NCBI RefSeq assembly: GCF_000802205.1
Contig: NZ_CP012850.1
Coordinates: forward strand, 558,001-622,000
Source: Candidatus Nitrosocosmicus oleophilus
Lineage (GTDB): Archaea > Thermoproteota > Nitrososphaeria > Nitrososphaerales > Nitrososphaeraceae
DNA length: 64,000 bases
Reading direction: 5' to 3'
Shown here in pieces: positions 36,180-45,099 of the stretch; position 1 is the stretch's first letter, and each line of letters opens with the position of its first letter. Under the pieces are notes generated by a model. That model saw only the letters and a program-made list of their open reading frames with translations. It searched no databases and was not told where the DNA came from. Both the position numbers and the translations under genes were made by a program.

Positions 36180-36482
36180 ATGGGAATTAATATAGTATAT
36201 ACTTCTGAGGACAATAAATTTAAGCCGTTCAATCTATACTTTGAACCCTATATTTCTGAAAGCAACGCCGCTAGTCATTCTACTCTGAAGCTAGTTAACA
36301 AGGATTTGGCATTAGAAATTTACTTGGAAAATAATGACAGTGAACTTATCATAAATAAAAAAATACAACGCGATCTTATGTTGTCATATGAAAAAATTGT
36401 GATCGAATATGATGATAGTAAACAAATATTCCGAACTTTGAAAAAAGTTAAAGCAAATTTAGAGAATTTAGTTAATCCATGA
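36180..36482 (+). CDS. Hypothetical 100-residue protein
   Basis: A soluble, mixed alpha/beta-looking protein with an acidic character and a C-terminal helix (IFRTLKKVKANLENLVNP). It starts at ATG 36180, and a GGAGG-like sequence lies upstream at about 36160-36167, somewhat far for a standard ribosome-binding site. No family is recognised. Confidence 0.5.
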   Translation: MGINIVYTSEDNKFKPFNLYFEPYISESNAASHSTLKLVNKDLALEIYLENNDSELIINKKIQRDLMLSYEKIVIEYDDSKQIFRTLKKVKANLENLVNP

Positions 36483-37320
36483 TTAGGATATTACAAATAT
36501 TGATAATCAAATAGAAGCGTACAGTCAAACATGTATACAACCGATAAATTAAATTAATATATTGATGATTAAAAACAAGCGCGATTTTTATTTTCAACAA
36601 TGACCTTGAATACAAATGCCTTTTTCAAATGTGCAAAACATGAAATTTACAATTATGCATATTGATATCGAATGCCTCCTTTATACAATTCCCATTATAC
36701 TTTGATACTTGTTAGATATTTGTTAGTGATGCTTTATGCCTACCCGAATCTAAACTTCTTCCCCTTCTCAAGCTCCCTATTTTTCTATAATCACTATTAA
36801 ATTGTCTTAACTGGGATTGCCAATACATGTTAAAGGATAAGGACATAATATTAGTTGACAATATAGTACAATATTACACTGCGTAATATATATAAATATA
36901 GTACATAATTAAATGTAATGAATAAAAAAAAGCAAATGATAAAACTGAAAATTATTAGTCGATCTCCATACCTAATGGGCATAAGAAAAAGGATAAAGAT
37001 ACATAGTGAAAAATAAAGAAGTGGTATATGACAAAAGAAAGATATTACTAAATCGAATATCCCAAATAACACATTGGTATAGCCCCATACATATTCTTCT
37101 ATTTACGACCATTTATGAATTCTGTCTACTTTCAAAGTAATAACTTGTCGAATTATTGTCTTGAATTTCTTAGCCTTAAAGTACTATAACTATATAATGG
37201 TATCATAATTATATTCGATCAATAGGTACAACTGACTGTTCTATATATTTCTATGAAAGATTACAAATAGTTTTTTAATACTTATTTTCTACAATTTTAT
37301 TATTGTATTCAAATGACTCA
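36483..37320. other. Gene-poor AT-rich stretch
   Basis: About 840 bp with no supported gene. A 73-residue hydrophobic frame on the minus strand (36851-37072) has the look of AT-rich noise. Confidence 0.45.
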
Positions 37321-37541
37321 TTGAAAAAAAGTGATTTTGTAACTCTAATAAATCTATTCACAATAGACCAATTAAGGTAAAAAATATTTGTGAATATGTT
37401 GATAGAATCTGCCGATCAAATTATGAAAAACAGGAGGGTTTCATATCAGCTAACATAAATAGTAACCTAGATGGAATTGTTGGAGTAAATTATGCATTGA
37501 TTAATATTAAAATTATTGATATAGATAAGTACAATGGCTAG
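37321..37541 (+). pseudogene. Antibiotic biosynthesis monooxygenase (ABM)-like gene, frameshifted and decayed
   Basis: The first part (TTG 37321 to TAA 37378-37380) reads KKSDFVTLINLFTID, typical of the first strand of ABM-fold proteins. A different frame from 37389 to TAG 37539-37541 continues with CEYVDRICRSNYEKQEGFIS and then ANINSNLDG and VGVNYA, which matches the following helix and strands of the same fold. A frameshift lies between about 37365 and 37389, and the usual C-terminal portion is missing. An indel error in the sequence could explain the shift but not the missing end. Confidence 0.55.
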
Positions 37542-37637
37542 TCTTCATTTACATAATAGTTGAAACAATTTATGACCTAAGATTTTATTTATTTTGCTGA
37601 TACTTACACCTCTAAGTATGAGGGGAATAATTATGGG

Positions 37638-37787
37638 ATGGATTTATTATATTGTAAGGATCTTAACCATAGAGATGATTTTGTAGCGAGATGTCTGAAA
37701 ATAGAAAATAAAGAATGTCAAGCAGGTTGTGAAGAGTTTACTGAAACTTATAACACCAAGATCAGATCATTAATGAGAGTTCTCTGA
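37638..37787 (+). pseudogene. Short cysteine-containing frame, possible gene remnant
   Basis: The 49-residue frame reads MDLLYCKDLNHRDDFVARCL and then a polar stretch with two more Cys. Open frame and protein-like codons extend upstream to 37577 without a start codon, as if the 5' end were lost. It lies between the decayed ABM-like gene and a VOC gene. I cannot name a family. Confidence 0.25.
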
Positions 37788-37830
37788 CATTAATGCTTAT
37801 TAGTATCGAAAAAGGATATAAGTAGATTAA

Positions 37831-38241
37831 ATGACAACAAAAATTTTCGTGAACTTGCCTGTGAAGGATCTAAACAGGGCAGTAGAGTTCTTTACTAAAC
37901 TTGGTTTTAAATTTAATCCTCAATTTACGGATAAAAATGCAACATGTATGATAATCAGTGAAGATATTTTTGTCATGCTACTAGTTGAAGAGTTTTTTAA
38001 AACCTTTACTAAAAAAGAAATTTGCAATACTTCAAAAAATATAGAAGCCATAATAGCATTATCGGCTGAGAGTAGAGAAAACGTTGATGAAATGATTAAT
38101 AAAGCGATAGAGGCTGGAGGAATTGAACCGAGAAAACCACAAGACCATGGATGGATGTATGACCGTGCTTTTGAGGATATTGATGGACATCTGTGGGAAA
38201 TAACATACATGAATAAAAGCAGCTTAAAATCAAATGACTAA
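37831..38241 (+). CDS. VOC-family (glyoxalase/bleomycin-resistance fold) protein
   Basis: This 136-residue protein begins KIFVNLPVKDLNRAVEFFTK and ends with the second beta-alpha unit, GGIEPRKPQDHGWMYDRAFED and DGHLWEITYM. This is the VOC arrangement, with a Glu near the C-terminus as possible metal ligand. Such proteins dimerise to form the active site. The substrate is unknown. Confidence 0.88.
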   Translation: MTTKIFVNLPVKDLNRAVEFFTKLGFKFNPQFTDKNATCMIISEDIFVMLLVEEFFKTFTKKEICNTSKNIEAIIALSAESRENVDEMINKAIEAGGIEPRKPQDHGWMYDRAFEDIDGHLWEITYMNKSSLKSND

Positions 38242-38528
38242 TAGTGATAAGATAATAAAAGATAGACTTGATTTTGTTGCCTTATCAAGTCACATCTAAC
38301 AAAAAACTAAAAAAAATCTAATCTAAAATAATGACTCTCTAATCTAATATACTTGCTGAGTCAGAGATCTCATTATTTCATATATTGTGTATGAATTTAC
38401 AAATGGCTTGTTTAACAAGATAGATAAGACAAATTATTCCTGCATATCAAAAGTGATGAATCATCTTTAAAAAAAATAACACCGTTTAGATTAAATAAAA
38501 TGGCATGTCTTCATCCATGATACAATAA

Positions 38529-39095
38529 ATGAATTCTAAAGTAATAAATGAAATTAAGATTAAAGATGGTAGAGTGTTGACACTAGTTGAGGGAGATATT
38601 ACTGAAAGAAATGTCGATGTAATAGTCAATCCTGCAAATTCTTACTTACAGCATGGCGGTGGAGTTGCTAGTACCATAGTAAGGAAAGAGGGAAACATTA
38701 TCCAGGAGGAAAGCGATAAGATAGGTTTTGTTCAAGTAGGATCATCCACAATAACATCTAGCGGAATTTTGCCATGTAAATCTATCATACATACCGTAGG
38801 TCCAAGAATGGGTGAGGGGAATGAGAACGAAAAATTGAGCAAAGCCATCAATAGTTGTCTTGGACTATGCTTGCGAAAAGGATTTGAAAGTATCTCAATC
38901 CCTGCAATAAGTTCAGGAATATTTGGTTTTCCAAACGATAAATGTGCCAAAATATTAGTAAATGAAACGATATCTTTTCTAAAAAACCTGGAGGACTCAT
39001 CTGCAGGTATTAAGCTAGTAGAATTCTGCATACTTGGGAAAGATACATTACAAGCTTTTCAATATGAATTCGAAAAGTCAAAACCAGAATTCTAA
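38529..39095 (+). CDS. Macrodomain (ADP-ribose-binding) protein
   Basis: This 188-residue single macrodomain shows GDITERNVDVIVNPANSYL (about 21-39), the glycine-rich HGGGVAST (about 41-48) and AISSGIFGFPNDKC (about 124-137), the loops that cradle ADP-ribose. Macrodomains remove or bind ADP-ribose on proteins or hydrolyse O-acetyl-ADP-ribose. No ADP-ribosyltransferase gene is visible nearby, so a partner toxin or modifier cannot be assigned. Confidence 0.92.
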   Translation: MNSKVINEIKIKDGRVLTLVEGDITERNVDVIVNPANSYLQHGGGVASTIVRKEGNIIQEESDKIGFVQVGSSTITSSGILPCKSIIHTVGPRMGEGNENEKLSKAINSCLGLCLRKGFESISIPAISSGIFGFPNDKCAKILVNETISFLKNLEDSSAGIKLVEFCILGKDTLQAFQYEFEKSKPEF

Positions 39096-39232
39096 AATTA
39101 GTACAATTGTTTCTAAATTACATATTTATTTGACTTTAGCAAAGAAAGGAATAAGAATTAATATTTATGAATTATTCCTGTCATTGATAAGAAAACCTAG
39201 ATCTTTCATCATCATCATCATCTTTTCTAAAG

Positions 39233-39466
39233 ATGCAACATCAGGGGGATGACACGCTATTTGAAGCTATTGACCTTCTGCCAACAGGACGAAGTAATAG
39301 TAACAATAACAGTTACGGTAGTAACTTATTGGTTGGAAATAATGATCTTTTCGATCATTTAAGGGCTTTAGATCACTTTTATGAGCGGAGTACTCTAAAG
39401 CGGATAACGAATCTGCTCATGCTTAATTCTTCATATATACTAAATAATCATTCTAGCGTATTTTAA
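39233..39466 (+). CDS. Doubtful 77-residue hypothetical
   Basis: The frame begins MQHQGDDTLFEAIDLLPTGR and continues with an Asn/Ser-rich stretch. It fills the gap between the macrodomain and SDR genes. No family, Shine-Dalgarno or clear promoter is seen. It may be a remnant or chance frame. Confidence 0.25.
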   Translation: MQHQGDDTLFEAIDLLPTGRSNSNNNSYGSNLLVGNNDLFDHLRALDHFYERSTLKRITNLLMLNSSYILNNHSSVF

Positions 39467-39490
39467 TATTAGATAAACTAGACTTGATAG

Positions 39491-40212
39491 GTGTTATATG
39501 TGGATGGAAAAATAACCAATAAAAAAATTGCATTGGTAACAGGTGCCAATAGGGGGATAGGATTTGAAACATGTAAGCAACTTTCGCAATTAGATATAAC
39601 TGTTCTATTAACCGCTCGTGATCCTACGAAAGGTGAAGCTGCAGCTAAACAACTAACAGACCAGGGACTGGATGTAATCTTTTTTCAATTGGATGTGTCA
39701 AATAGAAGTAATGTAGAGGATATCTTTACAAAGATAGAAAAACAATTTGGACGTCTTGATATTTTGATTAACAATGCTGCGATTCTATATGATAAAAATC
39801 AATCTACTATTAACGCAGATCTAGAATTGGTAAGTAAAGCATTGACAACAAATCTATACGGTCCATGGCTATTATGTCAAGCTTTCATTCCACTGATGGA
39901 AAAAAACGGCTATGGTCGTATCGTTAATATATCCAGTGGTGCAGCTTCCTTGCATTATATGGAAGGTGGAACACCCGCCTATGGTATATCAAAAGTTGCA
40001 CTTAATGCTTTGACTAGAAAATTAGCATCAGAATTAGGACAAAAGAATGTATTGGTAAACTCAATTGATCCTGGATGGGTAGCAACAGACATGGGCGGTC
40101 GTGGTGGACGCCCAGTAGAAAAAGGTTGTAGGGGATCATATGGGCTGCTACCTTGCCAAATAATGGCCCGAGTGGGGGATTCTTTTATGACGGGGAACCT
40201 GTACTTTGGTAA
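39491..40212 (+). pseudogene. Short-chain dehydrogenase/reductase with C-terminal frameshift
   Basis: From GTG at 39491 the frame encodes a good SDR: VTGANRGIGFE, NNAAIL, ISSGAAS, catalytic YGISK, and DPGWVATDMGG. After VEKGCRG near 40130 the frame goes off family. Shifting by one base at the GGGG run (40131-40134) restores IIWAATLPNNGPSGG and FFYDGEPVLW, ending at TAA 40210-40212, exactly the family's C-terminus. The unshifted frame instead runs to 40288. A one-base loss in a G-run may be a real mutation or a sequencing error, in which case the gene is intact. Confidence 0.85.
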
Positions 40213-40288
40213 TGATCCTAATGAAAAGATAGTTTCATCGTCTATCTTGTTTCCTATCTACTTGCGGGTACAACCATTCTGGATCTGA

Positions 40289-40623
40289 ACCTTGGCTCGT
40301 AAAATTTAGAATGATTCAATAATGAATTATTTGACTAAATTACCTTTTATGTTAATCAAATATTTTGTCTTTGATATGATACTTTTGTCCTTCACTATTA
40401 TACACAACGTAACACTTAACAAAAATCCTATAAGGTAAAATATGGGTCGTAGTATTCTATCAATCGGACAATTGATCGAAATTGAAAGATAATTGGTCTG
40501 AACCTAAAAAAATTATCATATAAAAGTGATATACAACCGTTTGACCTAATTTTTGAAAATGCTGAACTCTAAACATCATATCTATCTAATACTTGTAATC
40601 CTATTCCCTTTGATTCCATCATT
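40289..40623. other. Gene-free stretch
   Basis: About 335 bp without a supported gene. A 37-residue hydrophobic frame at 40322 is not convincing. Confidence 0.4.
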
Positions 40624-41059
40624 ATGAGCACGTTTTTTCATTACTATAAATTGCTATCTATATTAGATTACAAAGAAAGAAGAAAGGCGATTGACAGTAA
40701 TCTACATCCAGACTTAACTTTTCAAGATAATGGCAAAACGAAAGGAAAAGATATACTATTTGATAAGACTTTGTGAAAAATGGAGAGACTTGATACATGC
40801 CTTACATAGGGAGGACAGAGAATTATTGTTAAATATTTACTCATATAGGTACAGGTATGATAGTAATTATAGCTTTACAAACTGTAGCAAAGATTCAAAA
40901 TTAGATAATTTTCTATATTTTTATTCCATTACACTTCTGCATTACCAAAAAAATAATCAAAGAATTAAAAGGAGAGATGTGACTATTAAGATCACACAAA
41001 AACAAGATTATTTATTAATTGTGTCAACAATTGCATTTCCTGATTATATCAAAAATTAA
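40624..41059 (+). pseudogene. Possible frameshifted NTF2/SnoaL-like gene
   Basis: An ATG frame at 40624-40776 encodes a protein-like segment with HPDLTFQDNGKTKGKDILFD, reminiscent of the N-terminal half of SnoaL/NTF2-like proteins. It stops, and a different frame (from about 40730) carries on with EKWRDLIHALHREDRELLLN through to 41059, with strand-like segments VTIKITQKQDYLLIVSTIAF. A single gene broken by an indel near 40775 explains both. Alternatively the second frame alone (109 residues, ATG 40730) is a separate gene. The family assignment is weak. Confidence 0.4.
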
Positions 41060-41084
41060 TATGTTTGCATTATGGTAATGTAAT

Positions 41085-41549
41085 ATGTCATCTTCCTCCT
41101 TTCTAGATCAAATTCCAACATGGACTTCAAATACATACTATGTTGAAACATGTAACAATAATTCTGGATGTCCATGCAATTCTAATGGTTTTTGCAGAAC
41201 ACTGGTTTTATTTCATATTCATTCTGGAAAATATGACGGTGCAAACCTTCAGGGAATTAACATGACATGTGTATTTTCACGGCAAAAAACAATTCATGAA
41301 GATAACGAAAGTACTCAGTTATTTGTTACAAAAGATTCAGACGAAGAACATTATACACAATTAACTTCCTTAGGGTTTTATCTGGAAGCTTGCCGAGGCT
41401 GTAAAAAAGTGATGAGAATTGCTACACCATATCTCAATTTTGATCATCCTGTTAAAAATGCATTATGTTCAGTTATAAAATACCAGGATCCTCAATTTTT
41501 AATTGTTATAGTATCAACCAAGTTAATAAAACAAAATAGTGCAACCTAA
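41085..41549 (+). CDS. Divergent DUF1326-like cysteine-rich protein
   Basis: This 154-residue protein resembles a shortened DUF1326 domain: TYYVETCNNNSGCPCNSNGF with a further Cys, then LFHIHSGKYDGANLQGI, and a later CRGC motif. The Cys cluster near the N-terminus suggests metal binding. It is directly followed, with no gap, by the DUF2182 membrane-protein gene, so the two are almost certainly co-transcribed and functionally linked. The biochemical role of the pair is unknown; metal handling is inference. Confidence 0.7.
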   Translation: MSSSSFLDQIPTWTSNTYYVETCNNNSGCPCNSNGFCRTLVLFHIHSGKYDGANLQGINMTCVFSRQKTIHEDNESTQLFVTKDSDEEHYTQLTSLGFYLEACRGCKKVMRIATPYLNFDHPVKNALCSVIKYQDPQFLIVIVSTKLIKQNSAT

Positions 41550-42563
41550 TTGGATAAAGTTCAAAAGATAATTCTAGTTTCAATCATTTCTGTTTCTGCA
41601 ATTGCATGGATTTTTTCCTTAGGACAACCAGACATGATGGAAGCAATGATGACCTTAAATCCTATAGCAATCTCAATTTTTATATTAAGCTGGACTATTG
41701 GAATGGCTGCCATGATGTTTCCTGCAATTATTCCCATGATATTGCTATATAATAGGCTGATATCAAAGAGTTTTGACGATAGTCGTCATAATCATAAAAG
41801 TGATTATTACACAAGTTCTGTACTAGATAACTTTAAACCCGAGATTGATACTTCCAAACCACAAAAAAATGGACGATTTTCCTGTATGTCTTTGCCTTTC
41901 GGTTTACCAATCAAAACAGCTGCGTTCATAGGAACTTATCTTTTGGTGTGGACATTGACTGGTATTTTCCTTCTAGTAGTATGGTCTATTGTGATGAACA
42001 GTCTTCTTGTTAGCCACAGTTCAAGAGATATTGAAATTGTTGCAGGAATAATACTTTTGATTTCAGGTATTTATCAATTTAGTTCTCTAAAACGAAAATG
42101 CCTAGGATATTGTGAATCTCCTTTGGCTTTTTTTATGAAAAGATGGAAGGGCAACAGAGTAAGTAGCGGGCTAACAATGGGTTTCTATCATGGATTATAT
42201 TGTCTTGGATGCTGCTGGCCCTACTTCCTTCTTATGATAGCCTTAGGTTGGATGAATATTTTTTGGATGGGATTGTTTGCAGGCATAATTTTTGCAGAAA
42301 AAATATGGTCCAAGGGAATTTATGTATCTAAAGCGACTGGAATTGTTTTTATGATCATAGGTATACTTACAATGATAGGAACAGTATCGATTATGCCTGA
42401 AGATGAAAATATGGGATCCCTACATAAAATGGAGAGGATGGATATGAGCAATTCAAATCCTGATAAAGGGGATAGCGTAATTGACAATACTGTGAACATG
42501 AACATGAACATGAACATGAACATGAACATGAACATGAACATGAACATGAACATGTCAAAATAG
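41550..42563 (+). CDS. DUF2182 polytopic membrane protein with Asn-Met repeat tail
   Basis: This 337-residue protein starts at TTG right after the previous stop. It has six or seven hydrophobic helices with conserved Met, Cys and His in and near them (GMAAMMFPAIIPMILL, GFYHGLYCLGCCWPYFLLM), typical of DUF2182, described as a predicted metal-binding membrane family. The last 40 residues are Met-rich and end in ten Asn-Met units encoded by a perfect 6-bp repeat. Met-rich tails often bind Cu(I), so a copper link is possible. It is flanked on both sides by DUF1326 proteins. Confidence 0.85.
   Translation: MDKVQKIILVSIISVSAIAWIFSLGQPDMMEAMMTLNPIAISIFILSWTIGMAAMMFPAIIPMILLYNRLISKSFDDSRHNHKSDYYTSSVLDNFKPEIDTSKPQKNGRFSCMSLPFGLPIKTAAFIGTYLLVWTLTGIFLLVVWSIVMNSLLVSHSSRDIEIVAGIILLISGIYQFSSLKRKCLGYCESPLAFFMKRWKGNRVSSGLTMGFYHGLYCLGCCWPYFLLMIALGWMNIFWMGLFAGIIFAEKIWSKGIYVSKATGIVFMIIGILTMIGTVSIMPEDENMGSLHKMERMDMSNSNPDKGDSVIDNTVNMNMNMNMNMNMNMNMNMNMSK
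42495..42554 (+). repeat. (AACATG)10 hexanucleotide repeat in coding sequence
   Basis: Ten perfect copies encode ten Asn-Met pairs at the C-terminus of the DUF2182 protein. Being a multiple of three, unit gain or loss keeps the frame and changes tail length. Confidence 0.97.
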
Positions 42564-42682
42564 GTAGTAAGAAAAATTCATTTAACCAAAAATTCTTGAA
42601 ATATTTTTACATTAAAGGCTCTACCGACAAATACTTCAAACGAAATAATGTACTTTAAATTTTATTAGACTAATCAGTATGT

Positions 42683-43324
42683 ATGACCACAAATAGTATA
42701 CCTTCTTGGAAAGCTTCTGGAGATTGGTTTGACGTATGTAAATGTAGTATTCCTTGCCCCTGTGAATTTGCACAAGAACCAACCTATGGCGATTGTGAGG
42801 GTGTACTCGCATATCATATTAATAGCGGAAATTACGGTAAGATATCATTAGACGGATTGAATGCTATAGGTCTAGGTTCGTTTGAAGGTAATATATGGGC
42901 AGGCGCTACAAAAATAAACCTTGGTTTCTTTTTCGATGAACGTGCTGACAAAGAACAAAGAGAAGCTCTTCAAATGATATTTAGTGGAAAGGCTGGTGGA
43001 TTTATGGCCGAATTAGCCAAATTAATAGGCGAGGTTAAGGGGATAGATTTTGCGCCCATAAAATTTGAAATTTCAGATGATTTGAGCTACTGGAGTGCAG
43101 AAATCCCTGGAAAAGTACTTGCAAGAGCGGAAGCTCTTGGCGGTCCAATGACCCCAGTAGGTAAACGGGTTCAAACAATAAATCCACCAGGTAGTGAGGT
43201 AGGTCCAGGTGCAGTAGCTACGTGGGGAACAGCCTTAAAAGATGAAGTGGATGCAATGGGTTTTAAATGGAAAAGAGAGGGCAAATCTAGCAAACATATA
43301 CCGTTTTCTTGGGAAGGTCCATGA
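42683..43324 (+). CDS. DUF1326 family protein
   Basis: This 213-residue protein is full length for DUF1326. It opens with WKASGDWFDVCKCSIPCPCE, a cysteine-rich motif of the family, followed by GDCEGVLAYHINSGNYG and LDGLNAIGLG. It ends with FKWKREGKSSKHIPFSWEGP. DUF1326 and DUF2182 genes are commonly neighbours, as here. The 119-bp gap upstream contains AT-rich promoter-like sequence, so it may have its own transcript. Confidence 0.9.
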   Translation: MTTNSIPSWKASGDWFDVCKCSIPCPCEFAQEPTYGDCEGVLAYHINSGNYGKISLDGLNAIGLGSFEGNIWAGATKINLGFFFDERADKEQREALQMIFSGKAGGFMAELAKLIGEVKGIDFAPIKFEISDDLSYWSAEIPGKVLARAEALGGPMTPVGKRVQTINPPGSEVGPGAVATWGTALKDEVDAMGFKWKREGKSSKHIPFSWEGP

Positions 43325-43354
43325 ATAGTGTTACACAGCTAACTGTTGCAATTA

Positions 43355-43480
43355 TTATTTGCCAAGAACCATCTTGATTAATCCTCTAGCATATTCTCCA
43401 GAAAGTTGCTCAGGTGGATATCCATGATAGAGGAAATGAATCTGTGAGTCTAATACCAATCTTTCAATATTTTTCTGCAT
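43355..43480 (-). CDS. 41-residue small protein
   Basis: ATG at 43480 is preceded by GTGGAGG (a good ribosome-binding site) and a TATA-like GATATAAAT further upstream on the minus strand. The peptide reads MQKNIERLVLDSQIHFLYHG and then YPPEQLSGEYARGLIKMVLGK, an amphipathic, protein-like sequence without low complexity. I recognise no family. Its signals make it more credible than other frames of this size here. Confidence 0.5.
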   Translation of the reverse strand: MQKNIERLVLDSQIHFLYHGYPPEQLSGEYARGLIKMVLGK

Positions 43481-43842
43481 TTTTTTCCTCCACTGGTCTA
43501 ATTATTAGACTCATTTATATCAGGTATGTTATCTGAATAGATGTTATTATACATCTATTAACTAAATCGGTAACTTTTCATATTTCAAATTTTGTGAAAT
43601 CAACCTATGTTTCTTCATTGATTTTGTTACTATTCAGAGAAGGATGAGGCTGACAAAAAATTTATTCATCTATAATTGAGGAATTTTACCGAATGTTTGG
43701 ACAAATACAAACAACTATCCCAAATTAGTATTATAAGAACTTTATAGAAAACTATTACAAATTTTTTTAATAGAACTAAATTTGCAAAGTATATTCAAAA
43801 ATTATTATATCATATATTATTACTAAAGAAGGCAAGAATAGA
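43481..43842. other. Divergent intergenic region
   Basis: About 360 bp holding the promoter of the 41-residue gene on the minus strand and that of the secreted repeat protein on the plus strand. Nothing else is recognised. Confidence 0.4.
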
Positions 43843-44805
43843 ATGTTAAAGTCAAATAACACAAAATTAACTGCAGTATTAGCTGTAACAGTATTTGCTA
43901 CATTAATGACGTTTGGTCCTACAACATCCAATTTTCAAAACGCATTCGCACACTATGGAGTGGATATAGATCAATGTAAGGATGATGAAGATTACTACGA
44001 AGATAATGAAGAAGCATGTGACAAGAACCTAAGAGCACACTATGGTGACGATTATGATGGTGATTTTGGTTCTAAAACCATAGACGAAGATGATGACAAT
44101 GACGATAATGACAATGGCGGCAATGGCGGCAATGGAAACAGTGCTTCACAAGGTATAGGCCAATCTCAATCTTCTAGTCAAAACTCCCAATGTGTCTCTG
44201 GTGACGATACAAATGACTCTTGTAACAACGTAAGTGTCCAAAACCAAGATAATGATGGAAACAATGCAGCTGCTCAAGATGGCGGAAACGGTAAAAAAGG
44301 CAAGGGCGGTAATGATGCTGACCAAGGTATAGGCCAATCTCAATCGTCAAAACAGAATTCCCAATGTGTCTCTGGTGACGATACAAATGACTCTTGTAAC
44401 AACGTAAGTGTCCAAAACCAAGATAATGATGGAAACAATGCAGCTGCTCAAGATGGCGGAAACGGTAAAAAAGGCAATGGCGGTAATGATGCTGACCAAG
44501 GTATAGGCCAATCTCAATCGTCAAAACAGAATTCCCAATGTGTCTCTGGTGGCAGTCTGGGTAATTCTTGTAACAACGTAAGTGTCCAAAACCAAGATAA
44601 TGATGGAAACAATGCAGCTGCTCAAGATGGCGGAAACGGTAAAAAAGGCAATGGCGGTAATGATGCTGACCAAGGTATAGGCCAAGATCAAGATAGTGAA
44701 CAGAATTCCCAATGTGTTTCAGGCGAAGATGCAACTGTTTCTTGTAACAACGTTAGTTTCCAAAATCAAGTAAATAGTGGGAATAATGCGTTAGCACAAG
44801 ACTAA
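43843..44805 (+). CDS. Secreted 58-residue-repeat protein, curli-like pattern
   Basis: This 320-residue protein has a signal peptide ending near AFA (about residue 36), an acidic Asp-rich stretch (about 43-93), then four tandem 58-residue repeats. Each repeat has QGIGQSQSS, NSQCVSG, CNNVSVQNQ and GNNAAAQD, with two Cys 11 residues apart, and linkers GGNGKKGNGG. The spaced Gln-Asn pattern is reminiscent of curlin-like beta-solenoid repeats, so a fibrous surface or biofilm protein is plausible. The repeats are nearly identical in DNA, so expansion is recent. Confidence 0.8.
   Translation: MLKSNNTKLTAVLAVTVFATLMTFGPTTSNFQNAFAHYGVDIDQCKDDEDYYEDNEEACDKNLRAHYGDDYDGDFGSKTIDEDDDNDDNDNGGNGGNGNSASQGIGQSQSSSQNSQCVSGDDTNDSCNNVSVQNQDNDGNNAAAQDGGNGKKGKGGNDADQGIGQSQSSKQNSQCVSGDDTNDSCNNVSVQNQDNDGNNAAAQDGGNGKKGNGGNDADQGIGQSQSSKQNSQCVSGGSLGNSCNNVSVQNQDNDGNNAAAQDGGNGKKGNGGNDADQGIGQDQDSEQNSQCVSGEDATVSCNNVSFQNQVNSGNNALAQD
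44149..44802 (+). repeat. Four 174-bp tandem repeats within the secreted protein gene
   Basis: Units begin at 44149, 44323, 44497 and 44671 with exact 174-bp spacing (58 codons). Units 2 and 3 are nearly identical; unit 4 is the most diverged. Confidence 0.93.
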
Positions 44806-45099
44806 CATTCATTTTTTATGATTATTATTTTAAGACTATATTAATTTGAAAATATATTTAATATATCAAAATTCTCAGTCTTCTAACTAAGAAAACTTAT
44901 TAATTCATGCATGTAGTCGTCTCATTTAAAATCTTATCTGTTCTAATTTTTTTGATAACTAAACAAGCAATTTTTTGATTTGAATTTCTTGGTTATTCGT
45001 TATTTAAAATAACTTTTATTATCAAAATAAATGTCAATTTACCTGACCAAAACCATGTTACTAGATTGCCTATTTAACATATATTCTTTAATTTGAAAC

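Noticed and set aside
36851-37072. 73-residue hydrophobic frame on the minus strand
   Set aside because: Highly AT-rich DNA gives Phe/Leu/Ile/Tyr-rich frames by chance, and there is no ribosome-binding site or family.
38529-39095. Macrodomain as half of a DarT-DarG-like toxin-antitoxin pair
   Set aside because: No ADP-ribosyltransferase gene is adjacent on either side, and the protein is a single domain.
39034-39252. 72-residue frame overlapping the end of the macrodomain gene
   Set aside because: Most of its start lies in another frame of a certain gene, and the rest is low-complexity basic and hydrophobic sequence.
44146-44734. Long minus-strand frames rich in His, Tyr and Cys opposite the secreted repeat protein
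   Set aside because: They only mirror the 174-bp repeats of the plus-strand gene, which has a signal peptide and sensible composition.
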